Shown here: piece by piece, positions 1-7,797 of the stretch | Layout: each line of letters starts with the position of its first letter | Numbering within the stretch: position 1 is the stretch's first letter | Origin: Brevibacterium picturae | Lineage (GTDB): Bacteria > Actinomycetota > Actinomycetes > Actinomycetales > Brevibacteriaceae | Assembly (NCBI RefSeq): GCF_900105045.1 | Contig: NZ_LT629739.1 | Location: 1,612,001 to 1,676,000, forward strand | Length of the DNA stretch: 64,000 nt | Direction: 5' to 3' | Program-made: the position numbers and the translations under genes | Notes under the pieces: model-generated | Told to the model about the DNA's origin: nothing | Seen by the model: only the letters and a program-made list of their open reading frames with translations | The model's database searches: none

Positions 1-647
1 CCCCCGCAATAAGGCCGCGCTGCCAGATATTGCCCACGGCAATGTAGCCGAACATGATCGACAGACCGATGCAGCTGAGGTTGAAGAGGACGGCGGCGAG
101 GGGATTGACCATGTTCTGCACGTGCCAGGCAGCCCACAGGGCGCCGATGAGAACACAGGCCCAGAGCCGGTGCATCTTTGTCTCCAGCGCTGGCTGCAGG
201 AATCCGCGCCATCCGACTTCCTCACCGATCGACCCGGCTGTCTGCAGTACGAGAAACGCCACGAAGAGTCCGACAGATCCGAACGGGGTCTCGGTGCGCA
301 AAGCCTGACCCAGCCACCCCGCCGCGACGATGAGGAGGCCGAAGGCAAACGTCACACCGATGCCAATGACCAGATGCCGAAGCATGCGCCTCCGGTCGGT
401 TGCACCCGGCAGCAATGAGCGGACGAACGGTCTCTGCTCCGATGGCACATGTGCGAAGACCAGCACCCCGAGCACACCGAGTACCGGAGCAAACTGAGCG
501 ATGACGATGAACAACGGATCAATGGCCCAGATGAGCTGCAGGATCTGGAGGCCACCCGCGATAAGCACCACGAGCAGGTACCAGATGCAGATGAGCCAGA
601 AAAGCGATGTGCCGTTGATGAGTGATCTGCCATTGATCATGTTCATG
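1..647 (-). CDS. CPBP-family intramembrane metalloprotease (partial)
   Basis: The gene runs off the left edge; 215 codons are visible from an ATG at 647 (a second in-frame ATG is at 641). The protein is strongly hydrophobic, with several membrane segments. The CPBP (CAAX protease and bacteriocin-processing, formerly Abi) signature is present: the paired glutamates sit in EEVGWRGF (E142, E143), a histidine follows in WAAWHV (H175), and N189 lies in the next membrane segment. These residues form the metal-binding active site in the family. Bacterial members cleave within the membrane, and most have no known substrate. No strong ribosome binding site precedes either ATG. The family call is firm; the role is unknown. 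Confidence 0.85.
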
Positions 648-973
648 GCTTTCAGTCTCGTCCGCTGCGAACCCGCATGACAGAGGGCGCCCAGTACATC
701 AGCGTACGGTTTTCCCTACCGTCGATGCCCTTGCCTCTATCTGATGCTCTCGGTTGAAATTGCCACTCCCCAAATGATGCTCCACCGAGTAGGGTTTCAC
801 CTATGACCGGACAGGCTTTCAGCCGCTCACGGATCGGTAAACCGGTCGACCGCTGAGCCGCACTGGTCGCGAATGCAGAATTCGCGGCCCGCCCCTTTCG
901 AAAAGATCTCCCTCACAGAGCTCCAGCTCACTATGCCCGCAACCAAGTCGGGCCCACTTTTCGAAAGGACATC
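648..973. other. Intergenic region between divergent genes
   Basis: 326 bases with no supported gene, carrying the promoters of the CPBP gene (leftward) and the VOC gene (rightward). CGAGTAGGGTT near 785 recurs near 25647 upstream of the lipase gene and may be a -10 type element. A short inverted repeat lies at 868-884, and a perfect 12-bp inverted repeat just before the VOC gene is listed separately. Confidence 0.5.
894..968 (+). promoter_or_regulatory. 12-bp inverted repeat overlapping the VOC-gene ribosome binding site
   Basis: CCTTTCGAAAAG at 894-905 is repeated as its exact reverse complement at 957-968. The right arm contains AAAGG, the likely Shine-Dalgarno of the ATG at 974. If transcribed together, the arms would form a 12-bp stem with a 51-base loop hiding the ribosome binding site. 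Alternatively each arm, itself centred on TTCGAA, is one half of a protein operator. Confidence 0.5.
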
Positions 974-1354
974 ATGTCAGCAACGTTCAATCACACCATC
1001 ATCGCCGCCGCCGATCCAGCGGAGTCGGCGCAGTTCTACGTCGACTTCCTCGAAGCCGAGCACACTCAGTCGTGGGGAGTCTTCTCCAACATCACGCTCT
1101 CCGAGGGAGTGATGCTGCAGTTCGCCGCGCCACCTCCGGCATACAAGATATTGCCCGTCCACATGGCCTTCCTCTGCACGGACGAGCACTTCGACCGAGC
1201 GGTGGCACTGCTGGACGAACGCGGTCTCGATTACTGGGCGGACCCGCAGAGAGCCCGCCTGCACGAGACGAATACGGAGCACGGTGGCCGTGGGGTCTAC
1301 TTCCTCGACCCATCGGGGATGTACTTGGAACTCATCACGAAGCCGTACATCTAA
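974..1354 (+). CDS. VOC-family protein (glyoxalase/dioxygenase fold)
   Basis: 126 residues, the size of a single vicinal-oxygen-chelate module. The N-terminus (SATFNHTIIAAADPAESAQF) matches the first strand and helix of glyoxalase-like proteins, and the end GVYFLDPSGMYLELITKPY is the typical second beta-alpha-beta half with the terminal Glu metal ligand. VOC proteins include glyoxalases, extradiol dioxygenases and antibiotic-binding proteins; nothing here selects among these. The start is set by AAAGG five bases upstream, inside an inverted repeat that may control translation. It stands alone, divergent from the CPBP gene. Confidence 0.85.
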   Translation: MSATFNHTIIAAADPAESAQFYVDFLEAEHTQSWGVFSNITLSEGVMLQFAAPPPAYKILPVHMAFLCTDEHFDRAVALLDERGLDYWADPQRARLHETNTEHGGRGVYFLDPSGMYLELITKPYI

Positions 1355-1400
1355 GGACAGGCGCGACCCTGATGGCCAGAGCCGACTCCATCAAACGCTC

Positions 1401-1436
1401 TAGCCAAGCTTGCTACCACCTTGGTATCATTAATAC
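1401..1436 (+). promoter_or_regulatory. Promoter/operator of the toxin-antitoxin pair, probably leaderless
   Basis: TATCAT at 1425-1430 is a good -10 hexamer and lies six bases before the antitoxin ATG at 1437, so transcription would begin at the start codon. Two short inverted repeats overlap it: TACC-N5-GGTA at 1414-1426 and GTAT-N5-ATAC at 1424-1436. Such repeats are expected of the autoregulatory operator bound by ribbon-helix-helix antitoxins. No ribosome binding site is visible. Confidence 0.5.
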
Positions 1437-1640
1437 ATGGCAATGACATTGCGTTTGAACAAGGACGACGAACAGCTTCTAGCTCGCCTCGCCGAACAGG
1501 ATGGAGTGAGCCGCCAGGCCATCGTCATCAATGCAATCCACGAGATGGCCGAGCGACGAGGCCACGAGGCACAGGTCAGTGCGGCTTCGAAGCGCGCCCG
1601 CGAACGGTATGGCGACCTGCTTGACCGGCTCGGCAAGTGA
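1437..1640 (+). CDS. Ribbon-helix-helix antitoxin (CopG/Arc-like)
   Basis: 67 residues. The first strand (MAMTLRLNKDDEQLLARLA) and following helices (GVSRQAIVINAIHEMAERRG) are typical of CopG-like ribbon-helix-helix DNA-binding proteins, which dimerise and bind operators through the N-terminal strand. The C-terminal third is charged and probably forms the toxin-neutralising helix. The stop overlaps the GTG of the downstream Doc gene (1637), the coupling usual for type II antitoxin-toxin pairs. A second in-frame ATG at 1443 is possible. The protein is likely to repress its own promoter. Confidence 0.8.
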   Translation: MAMTLRLNKDDEQLLARLAEQDGVSRQAIVINAIHEMAERRGHEAQVSAASKRARERYGDLLDRLGK

Positions 1641-2002
1641 CTGTCTACCTTCGAACCGAAGATCTCCTCGAATTGGTCGCCGACCTCAACGTCGGACCGG
1701 TACGGGACCTCGGTCTGCTTGACTCTGCTGCGCATCGACCTGCTACCACGCTTTGGGCGACTGAGGTCTATCCGACCGTAGATGATAAAGGCGCTGTTCT
1801 GCTGGAGTCGATCGTTCGAAATCATCCTCTCGTTGACGGCAACAAGCGGCTGGGCTGGCTCAGCCTTGCGGTCTTCTACGATCTCAACGGCTTCGAATTC
1901 GACGCGCCCGATGATGATGCCTACGATCTCGTCATTTCGGTCGCGAGTGGTGGTATGGAGCCCGCCGCTATCGCAGGGAAATTGAGAACTTGGCGCGCTT
2001 GA
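1637..2002 (+). CDS. Doc/Fic-family toxin (death on curing)
   Basis: 121 residues, the usual length of Doc proteins. The Fic-type motif HPLVDGNKR near residue 62 supplies the catalytic His and the phosphate-binding Asn-Lys-Arg. Doc of phage P1 phosphorylates EF-Tu using ATP, whereas classical Fic proteins AMPylate; the short protein and neighbouring antitoxin favour the Doc type. Start is GTG, overlapping the antitoxin stop by four bases. The pair could be a stability or stress module. A terminator-like hairpin lies 46 bases downstream. Confidence 0.85.
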   Translation: MTVYLRTEDLLELVADLNVGPVRDLGLLDSAAHRPATTLWATEVYPTVDDKGAVLLESIVRNHPLVDGNKRLGWLSLAVFYDLNGFEFDAPDDDAYDLVISVASGGMEPAAIAGKLRTWRA

Positions 2003-2047
2003 GCCTTGGACCGCGGAAGGGCTGTACCTCACGAGTCGTGCCACCCA

Positions 2048-2069
2048 GCGACACTTCGCTCAGTGTCGC
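2048..2069. terminator. Hairpin between convergent doc and LysR genes
   Basis: An 8-bp perfect stem (GCGACACT / AGTGTCGC) with a six-base loop, between the stop of the toxin gene and the stop of the leftward LysR gene. The T-run is weak. Probably a bidirectional terminator. Confidence 0.45.
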
Positions 2070-2084
2070 CTTCTGTCGCCCTCT

Positions 2085-2969
2085 CTACGACAGCAGACTC
2101 TGCCGGAAACGTTCGGCCACGTCTGGCAATGGGCCGCGCTTGCGGTGAACCACAACCAGTGTGCGCTCGATGGCCGGGTTGACCGGGATGCTTTCGATAC
2201 CGTCGAGAGCCACCAGCGGAACGACCATCTCGGGGACAACAGAGACACCCAACCCGGCAGCGACCAGACCGCCGACAGCGGGAATGCTGCGCGCCGTCTG
2301 CACTATGTCGACACTGACGTCATACTTCGCGAAGGCATGTGCGACCAAGGGGCCGATGCTCGTCACTGAATCGAACCCGATGAACCTCTCCCGGGCGAAG
2401 TCGTCCCATTTCAGCGACTCACGACAGGAGAACTGATGCCCAGCTGGGACGATCGCGACCAGCCGATCCTGCGCGACCACCTCGACGTTCAGTTCGTCCG
2501 GAATGCTCGAGTCGAGTGCAAAGATCCCTAAGTCCACGGTGCCGTTGAGGATCTTCTCCGCCACGTTCTCCTGCGGCTCATCGTGGATGTCGAGTCCCAC
2601 CCGGGTGAGATCACTGCGGAAGTGAGAGATCACCGATGGCAGCAGAGTCGCGGTCACCGACGGCAGGCACGCCACCCTGACAGTTCCGTCATCGCCGTTC
2701 ATGTGACCTGCGATCCGGATCAGTGCTTCGTCGTAGGTGGCAACGGCCATCGCCGCATGAGCTGAAATCTCCTCGCCGAGGTGGGTCGGCCCAACCGAGC
2801 GCGTGCTGCGGTCGAAGAGCCTGCCGCCGATGCGCCGTTCGGCCTCAGCCAGTGCCCTGCTCACCGCCGGTTGGCTGATCTGCATGTCCTCGGCGGCGAG
2901 GGTGAAGCTGCGCAGTCGGTGCAGCGCTTCGATCGTGCGCAGGTGGTACATCGCCAGATTGATAACCAT
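2085..2969 (-). CDS. LysR-type transcriptional regulator
   Basis: 294 residues, standard LysR length. The N-terminal winged helix-turn-helix is clear (LRTIEALHRLRSFTLAAEDM then SQPAVSRALAEAERRIG), followed by the periplasmic-binding-like effector domain from about residue 90. An internal ATG at 2951 gives an N-terminus closer to the family norm. It is divergent from the CitMHS transporter and AtuA-like genes, the classic arrangement in which a LysR protein controls the neighbouring operon in response to its substrate. The effector is unknown. Confidence 0.9.
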   Translation of the reverse strand: MVINLAMYHLRTIEALHRLRSFTLAAEDMQISQPAVSRALAEAERRIGGRLFDRSTRSVGPTHLGEEISAHAAMAVATYDEALIRIAGHMNGDDGTVRVACLPSVTATLLPSVISHFRSDLTRVGLDIHDEPQENVAEKILNGTVDLGIFALDSSIPDELNVEVVAQDRLVAIVPAGHQFSCRESLKWDDFARERFIGFDSVTSIGPLVAHAFAKYDVSVDIVQTARSIPAVGGLVAAGLGVSVVPEMVVPLVALDGIESIPVNPAIERTLVVVHRKRGPLPDVAERFRQSLLS

Positions 2970-3057
2970 AGGTCATCAGTGTAGAGCGAATCGGTATTGG
3001 ACGAGCCCTTAAATGACCGTGGATCATGGAAGTCGATATCTGAGAAAGGAATCAAAG

Positions 3058-4542
3058 GTGCTTTCACTCATTGGATACGTGTCCATGCTGGTGATCCTCG
3101 CTCTGCTGCTCATGCAGAAGGTTTCACCCATCGTCGCGCTGGCCGGAGTCCCGATCGTCGCGGCTCTCGTTGCGGGCAACTCACCATCCGAAGTCAGCGA
3201 GTTCGCGCTGGCTGGCATCACCAGTGTCGCCAGCGTCGTCGTGATGTTCGTGTTCGCGATCGTATTCTTCGGCATACTCCGCCACGTCGGGTTCTTCGAC
3301 CCTCTCATCGACAGGATCGTCCGGCTCGGCGGATCATCTCCGAAGGCCGTCGCCGTGGCCACGACCCTTCTGGCAAGCGTGGCCCACCTTGACGGTGCCG
3401 GCGCGACGACCTTCCTCATCACCATTCCGGCCATGCTGCCGATCTACCAGCGCCTGGGCATGAGCCGCCTGATTCTCACGGCATGCGTGGGCCTCGGCGC
3501 CGGTGCCATGAACCTGCTCCCCTGGGGCGGGCCGACCGCCCGTGCCGCGGCAACCGTGGGCGTCGAAGCGAACGAAGTGTGGACACCGCTCATCCCCGCG
3601 CAGATCGTGGGCGTCGTCGCCGCGCTGGGTGTCGCCTGGTTCCTCGGCACCCGAGAGGCCCGCCGCATCGCCAGGGGCAAGCCCTCCGAATTCGCCGAGG
3701 CGGTCCACGGCCACGGCAGTGACCACACCGCGTACACTTCGGGCACCGACGACGGGAGTCCACGGACCGCCTCGGCGATGGTGGACTCCAAACACCAGGG
3801 CACCGCCGTCACCGGCGCCAGCGACGTCGGGACCGTCGGTGACGACGACGCCACCGGTGACGGCTCTGCCGCCGGTGACGACGCCGACGGCTCTGTCGTC
3901 GAGAAGGATTTCCGCAACGTACCGCTGTGGGTCAACGGGCTGATCCTGCTCGCAACGCTAGCCGTGCTGATGTGGGGCATCGTCTCCCCGGCCATCGCCT
4001 TCCTCGTCGCGACGATCATCGCACTCATCATCAACTTTCGCGGCCTGGAGAACCAGTCGCGGCAGTTCGACATCAGTGCGAAGTCGGCCATGCTCATGGC
4101 CAGCACGCTCCTGGCCGCCGGCGTCCTCCTCGGCGTCCTCGACGAGAGCGGGATGATCGAGTCGATGGCCGATTCCGCGGTCCGGGTCCTGCCGGCGGGG
4201 ATCATGCCGATCCTACCCATCGTCGTCGCGATCCTCGGCGTGCCCATGAGCCTCTTCTTCGGCCCCGACGCCTACTACTTCGGCGTCCTCCCCGTCCTAT
4301 CCGCCGTCGGTGCGAACTACGGCATCGATCCTGTGGTGCTCGCTCAGGCCTCGATCATCGGACAAGAGACCCTCGGATTTCCCATCAGCCCTCTGACCGG
4401 GTCGTTCTATCTGCTCGTCGGATTGGCAAACGTGCCGATCGGAAAGCACATCCTCGGTCTGTTCGGCTGGGCCTGGTTGGTCAGTATCATCGTCCTCGCC
4501 GCCGCAATCGTGATCGGAGTGATTCCCCTGTGGGTAGCCTGA
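3058..4542 (+). CDS. CitMHS-family carboxylate:cation symporter
   Basis: 494 residues from a GTG at 3058, chosen because AAAGGA lies about eight bases upstream; an upstream ATG at 3013 lacks such a site. About 11-12 membrane segments. The sequence matches the CitMHS group of the ion-transporter superfamily, whose known members take up metal-citrate complexes. A hydrophilic loop of roughly 65 residues (about residues 218-283), rich in Gly, Asp, Thr and Ser with many GD repeats, splits the two halves. The gene overlaps the AtuA-like gene by 13 bases, so the transported acid is probably the substrate of that pathway. The substrate itself is unknown. Confidence 0.8.
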   Translation: MLSLIGYVSMLVILALLLMQKVSPIVALAGVPIVAALVAGNSPSEVSEFALAGITSVASVVVMFVFAIVFFGILRHVGFFDPLIDRIVRLGGSSPKAVAVATTLLASVAHLDGAGATTFLITIPAMLPIYQRLGMSRLILTACVGLGAGAMNLLPWGGPTARAAATVGVEANEVWTPLIPAQIVGVVAALGVAWFLGTREARRIARGKPSEFAEAVHGHGSDHTAYTSGTDDGSPRTASAMVDSKHQGTAVTGASDVGTVGDDDATGDGSAAGDDADGSVVEKDFRNVPLWVNGLILLATLAVLMWGIVSPAIAFLVATIIALIINFRGLENQSRQFDISAKSAMLMASTLLAAGVLLGVLDESGMIESMADSAVRVLPAGIMPILPIVVAILGVPMSLFFGPDAYYFGVLPVLSAVGANYGIDPVVLAQASIIGQETLGFPISPLTGSFYLLVGLANVPIGKHILGLFGWAWLVSIIVLAAAIVIGVIPLWVA

Positions 4543-5984
4543 AACTGTCCAGTCCGTCCGAGCTCTCATCGTCGCCCAAACCCGCGGACCATGTGCGGCT
4601 GGGTGCCGGTGCCGGATTCGCCGGTGATCGTTTCGATCCCGCGATCGCCCTGGCTGAGCACGGTCAGCTCGATTTCCTCGTCTTCGAGCTCCTGGGAGAG
4701 AGGACCGTGGCCGCGGCTCAACGGCGCGAGCGAGACGCCGCGGATACGGGCTTCGACCCGACTCTTGTCGACCGGATCGTCTCCGTCGCCGCCCACTGTG
4801 CCGCCAACGGCACCCGCATCGTGACCAATGGCGGTGCCGCCAATCCCAAGGCCGCCGCACATGCCGTCGCCGAGGCGATCCGTGCCCTTGACGTCGACAT
4901 GCCCGTCGCGTACGTCGCCGGTGATGACGTCCTCGGCATCGTCGAGAGTCAGGATCCGCTCACCTGGGAAACAGGACAGTCGGCATCCGCCGCCGACGGT
5001 GAGCTGATTTCGGCCAATGCGTATCTGGGCGCTCAGCCCATCCGACGCGCGCTGGACTCCGGTGCACACATAGTCATCACCGGTCGAGTCGCGGACCCCT
5101 CGCTCTACGTCGGCGCTATGGCGCACCACTTCGACTGGGATCACAGCGATGCCGATCTCATCGGCCGTGCCACGGTCACCGGCCACCTGCTCGAATGCGC
5201 CGGACAGGTGACGGGCGGGTACTTCGCCGACCCGGTGACGAAACCCGTCGCGGGTCTGGCCGAGCTCGGGTTCCCCTTCGCCGATGTCGACGCCGATGCG
5301 CAGGCAGTCCTGAGCAAACTCAACGGCCCCGGAGGCGAGGTGTCCGTTCGCACCTGCACCGAGCAGCTCCTCTATGAGGTCGCCATACCCAGCGCCTACA
5401 TCACGCCCGATGTCACCGCTGACTTCTCCCGCGTGAGTTTCGAACAGGTGGAGGCCGACCGTGTGCGTGTGACCGGCGGGACCGGTGTGGCACGGCCCTC
5501 TGATCTCAAGGTCACGCTCGGATATGACTCGGGGTGGCAGGGCGAAGGACAGATCACCTACAGCGGTCTGCGCTCGAAGGAGCGTGCCGAGCTGGCGGCA
5601 TCGATCGTCCTCGAACGCCTTGAGGTGCTCTACGGCCTCGACCCGGACTCGGTGTTCGTCGAATACATCGGAATGGCCGCGGCCTTCCGTGGTCTCGTCA
5701 AGGTCGACAATCCCGCCGAGGTGCGTCTGCGGATCGTCGCAAGCGCAGCGACCCGCCAGGATGCTGCGATCATCGGCGATGAGGTCGAGGCGCTGTACAC
5801 GAATGGGCCGGCCGGTGGCGGCGGTGCTCGGAAGTCAGTACACAGCGTCGTCTCGGTCAAGTCGTGCAGCGTCGACCGGTCGATCATCGAGGAGTCGGTG
5901 GGCGTCGAGTTCGCCAGCGTCCACCACCCGGACGACAGCTCAGCCGAGTACCCATCGGCGCGGCGGAGGGGAGCATCCGAATGA
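4530..5984 (+). CDS. AtuA-like protein, N-terminal (DUF1446) component
   Basis: About 484 residues from a GTG at 4530, inside the transporter's last codons and ten bases after GGAG. It matches the acyclic terpene utilisation AtuA/DUF1446 family: a GAGAGFAGDR start, the NGGAANPKAAA loop, and ANAYLGAQPIRRALDSGAHI with ITGRVADPSL. AtuA is required for citronellol/geraniol breakdown in pseudomonads, but its reaction is not settled, and most actinobacterial homologues lie beside carboxylate transporters. The C-terminal small domain usual in the family is encoded by the next gene, overlapping by ATGA. The family is firm; the function is unknown. Confidence 0.8.
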   Translation: MGSLKLSSPSELSSSPKPADHVRLGAGAGFAGDRFDPAIALAEHGQLDFLVFELLGERTVAAAQRRERDAADTGFDPTLVDRIVSVAAHCAANGTRIVTNGGAANPKAAAHAVAEAIRALDVDMPVAYVAGDDVLGIVESQDPLTWETGQSASAADGELISANAYLGAQPIRRALDSGAHIVITGRVADPSLYVGAMAHHFDWDHSDADLIGRATVTGHLLECAGQVTGGYFADPVTKPVAGLAELGFPFADVDADAQAVLSKLNGPGGEVSVRTCTEQLLYEVAIPSAYITPDVTADFSRVSFEQVEADRVRVTGGTGVARPSDLKVTLGYDSGWQGEGQITYSGLRSKERAELAASIVLERLEVLYGLDPDSVFVEYIGMAAAFRGLVKVDNPAEVRLRIVASAATRQDAAIIGDEVEALYTNGPAGGGGARKSVHSVVSVKSCSVDRSIIEESVGVEFASVHHPDDSSAEYPSARRRGASE

Positions 5985-6280
5985 CCACCATCGACGAACT
6001 CGCATCGGTGCGCACCGGAGACAAGGGCGATACCCTCATCCTCGGTGTCATCGCCCACGACCAGGCCGCTTACGACCTCCTCGACCAGGAACTCAGCATT
6101 GATCGCGTCGCGGACCACTTCGGGCTCGACCTGCAGGCTGTCCGCCGCAGTGACCTGCCGACTCTGAAATCCTTCAGCTTCGTGCTCTCCGGGCTGCTCG
6201 GCGGCGGGGTCACGGGTTCGCCTAATCTGGATGGTCACGGCAAGACCATGAGCTACCACCTGCTCACGCTCGAAATCTGA
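5981..6280 (+). CDS. AtuA-like protein, C-terminal ferredoxin-fold component
   Basis: 99 residues from an ATG at 5981 that overlaps the stop of the larger AtuA-like gene (ATGA). It begins IDELASVRTGDKGDTLILGV and ends GKTMSYHLLTLEI, matching the small domain found at the C-terminus of longer AtuA/DUF1446 proteins. Here it is a separate polypeptide, presumably translated by coupling and assembled with its partner. Together with the LysR regulator and CitMHS transporter this forms a compact four-gene uptake and catabolism locus. Confidence 0.75.
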   Translation: MTTIDELASVRTGDKGDTLILGVIAHDQAAYDLLDQELSIDRVADHFGLDLQAVRRSDLPTLKSFSFVLSGLLGGGVTGSPNLDGHGKTMSYHLLTLEI

Positions 6281-6284
6281 GGCG

Positions 6285-6313
6285 TTTACCTGCGCCGTTC
6301 GACGACCTACGCT
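6285..6313 (+). promoter_or_regulatory. Promoter of the glycosyltransferase gene (leaderless)
   Basis: TTTACC at 6285-6290, a 17-bp spacer and TACGCT at 6308-6313 form a good promoter. The ATG at 6320 begins six bases after the -10, so the mRNA would start at the codon itself. No ribosome binding site is visible. Confidence 0.55.
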
Positions 6314-6319
6314 GTGAGT

Positions 6320-7558
6320 ATGAGGGCGCTGATACTGACGTTCGGCACCAAAGGTGACGTCGAACCGTACATCGCCTTGGCATCGGCGCTGAAGTCCGCT
6401 GGACATGAAGTCACCGTCGCCACCGCAGCAGGCTTCGAGGACGACGTGCGCTCACTGGGTCTTGATTTCGTCCCCAGCAATTCGCTCATGCTCGAAGTCA
6501 TGCAGGACGCACTGCCGACGATGGCCAGTGCTGCAGACCTGCAGAGGGCGGCGAAGGCGATGACCGCGAGCATCCGGGTGAGTTTCGACGATCAGCTCCG
6601 AGCCGTGCGCGGGACCAACCCCGACATCGTCGTCTACCATCCGAAATGCCTCGGCGCACCGCACCTGGCTGAGCGCCTCGGAGTTCCGGCGGTGCTGTCA
6701 CTTCCTCTTCCGTTCTACACACCGACCTCGTCCTATCCGATTCCGTTCGTTCCACGGGACCTGGGGCCGCGGCTGAACCGGTGGAGCTATGCCCTGAATC
6801 GTGCCGAGTCGCTCATGTACGGCGGCATGGTCAACGACTTTCGGCACAAGCTCGGTCTCCCGGCACTGTCACGGTGGGCGAATCCTCTGGTCAAACCCGA
6901 CGGCAGACCCGTGGACGTCCTCTACCCGTATTCGCGGCATGTCGTTCCCGTACCACCCGACTATCCGTCGACGGCTCATGTCACCGGGTATTGGTTCACC
7001 GGACGCGGGACCACATGGGAGCCGCCACACGAGCTCAGAGACTTCCTGGCCGCCGGAGAAGCTCCCGTGTACATCGGGTTCGGATCCATGGGCTTCGTCA
7101 AGGGATCTGACCAACGTGGGGCGGCAATCGCCTCGGCGCTCAAATCGACCGGTGCCCGGGCAATCATCGCCACAGGGTGGGGAAGCATCGCCGCCGAGAG
7201 CACCGACGATGTTCTCGTCATCGACGGAGCGCCTCATGACTGGCTGTTTCCCCGCGTGTCCGCAGTCGTCCACCACGGTGGGGCAGGCACAACAGGAATC
7301 GGGCTGGCCACTGGTTGTCCCAGTCTGATCTGCCCGTTCCTCGGCGATCAGTTCTTCTGGGCCAACCGAGTCCACGAGCTCGGTGCCGGACCGAGGTCGC
7401 TGCCCCGAGCCCAGATCACGGCAAGCGCTCTGGCCGAACGGATCACGGATCTTGTGGAAACGGAGTCCTACCGCAGCAATTCTGCGCGCCTGGCGCGGGC
7501 GATCTCAGCCGAGAATGGGGCTGATCGGGCAGTCGAGATTCTCGAACGGCTGGCGTGA
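6320..7558 (+). CDS. UDP-glycosyltransferase, sterol/macrolide type (GT1)
   Basis: About 412 residues from the ATG at 6320 (a GTG at 6314 would add two codons). The start RALILTFGTKGDVEPYIALA is the acceptor-domain hallmark of GT1 enzymes related to sterol 3-beta-glucosyltransferases and antibiotic glycosyltransferases. The donor-binding signature near the C-terminus is intact: VVHHGGAGTTGIGLATGCPS, then PFLGDQFFWANRVHELGAGP. Such enzymes transfer a sugar from a UDP- or TDP-donor to a lipid or polyketide. The gene stands alone, so the acceptor cannot be predicted. Confidence 0.85.
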   Translation: MRALILTFGTKGDVEPYIALASALKSAGHEVTVATAAGFEDDVRSLGLDFVPSNSLMLEVMQDALPTMASAADLQRAAKAMTASIRVSFDDQLRAVRGTNPDIVVYHPKCLGAPHLAERLGVPAVLSLPLPFYTPTSSYPIPFVPRDLGPRLNRWSYALNRAESLMYGGMVNDFRHKLGLPALSRWANPLVKPDGRPVDVLYPYSRHVVPVPPDYPSTAHVTGYWFTGRGTTWEPPHELRDFLAAGEAPVYIGFGSMGFVKGSDQRGAAIASALKSTGARAIIATGWGSIAAESTDDVLVIDGAPHDWLFPRVSAVVHHGGAGTTGIGLATGCPSLICPFLGDQFFWANRVHELGAGPRSLPRAQITASALAERITDLVETESYRSNSARLARAISAENGADRAVEILERLA

Positions 7559-7682
7559 GCTTCCCGCCTGCTCACGGGCAAGACATGAGCCGGTGCATCG
7601 GGCGAGATACCTCACACTCTTCGCCAAGGCCCCAAAGCGAGGCGGCCTTTTCCGACGAAAGCGCATACACTCGTCACCTACA

Positions 7683-7714
7683 AGGCTCCACGAACACCTC
7701 AGTTCGCGGAGCCT
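7683..7714 (+). terminator. Strong hairpin between the glycosyltransferase and BCCT genes
   Basis: AGGCTCC at 7683-7689 pairs with GGAGCCT at 7708-7714, and CGAAC pairs with GTTCG inside it, leaving a six-base loop. A pyrimidine-rich stretch (TTTCTTGCCTTTCCC) follows. It probably terminates the glycosyltransferase transcript, but it lies only about 85 bases before the BCCT start and could act as an attenuator. Confidence 0.6.
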
Positions 7715-7797
7715 GTTTCTTGCCTTTCCCCACCCCCACCGCCCCCTGACGAATGCTCATGCCCGCCGCCGAGGCTGTCCTGAGTTTGGAGACCACG

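Noticed and set aside
3927..4529. Upstream extension of the AtuA-like gene
   Set aside because: It overlaps the transporter in another frame and has Arg/His-rich nonsense composition; GTG at 4530 with GGAG is preferred.
7559..7797. Possible riboswitch before the BCCT gene
   Set aside because: Only a single hairpin and pyrimidine tract are seen; no known aptamer core is recognised.
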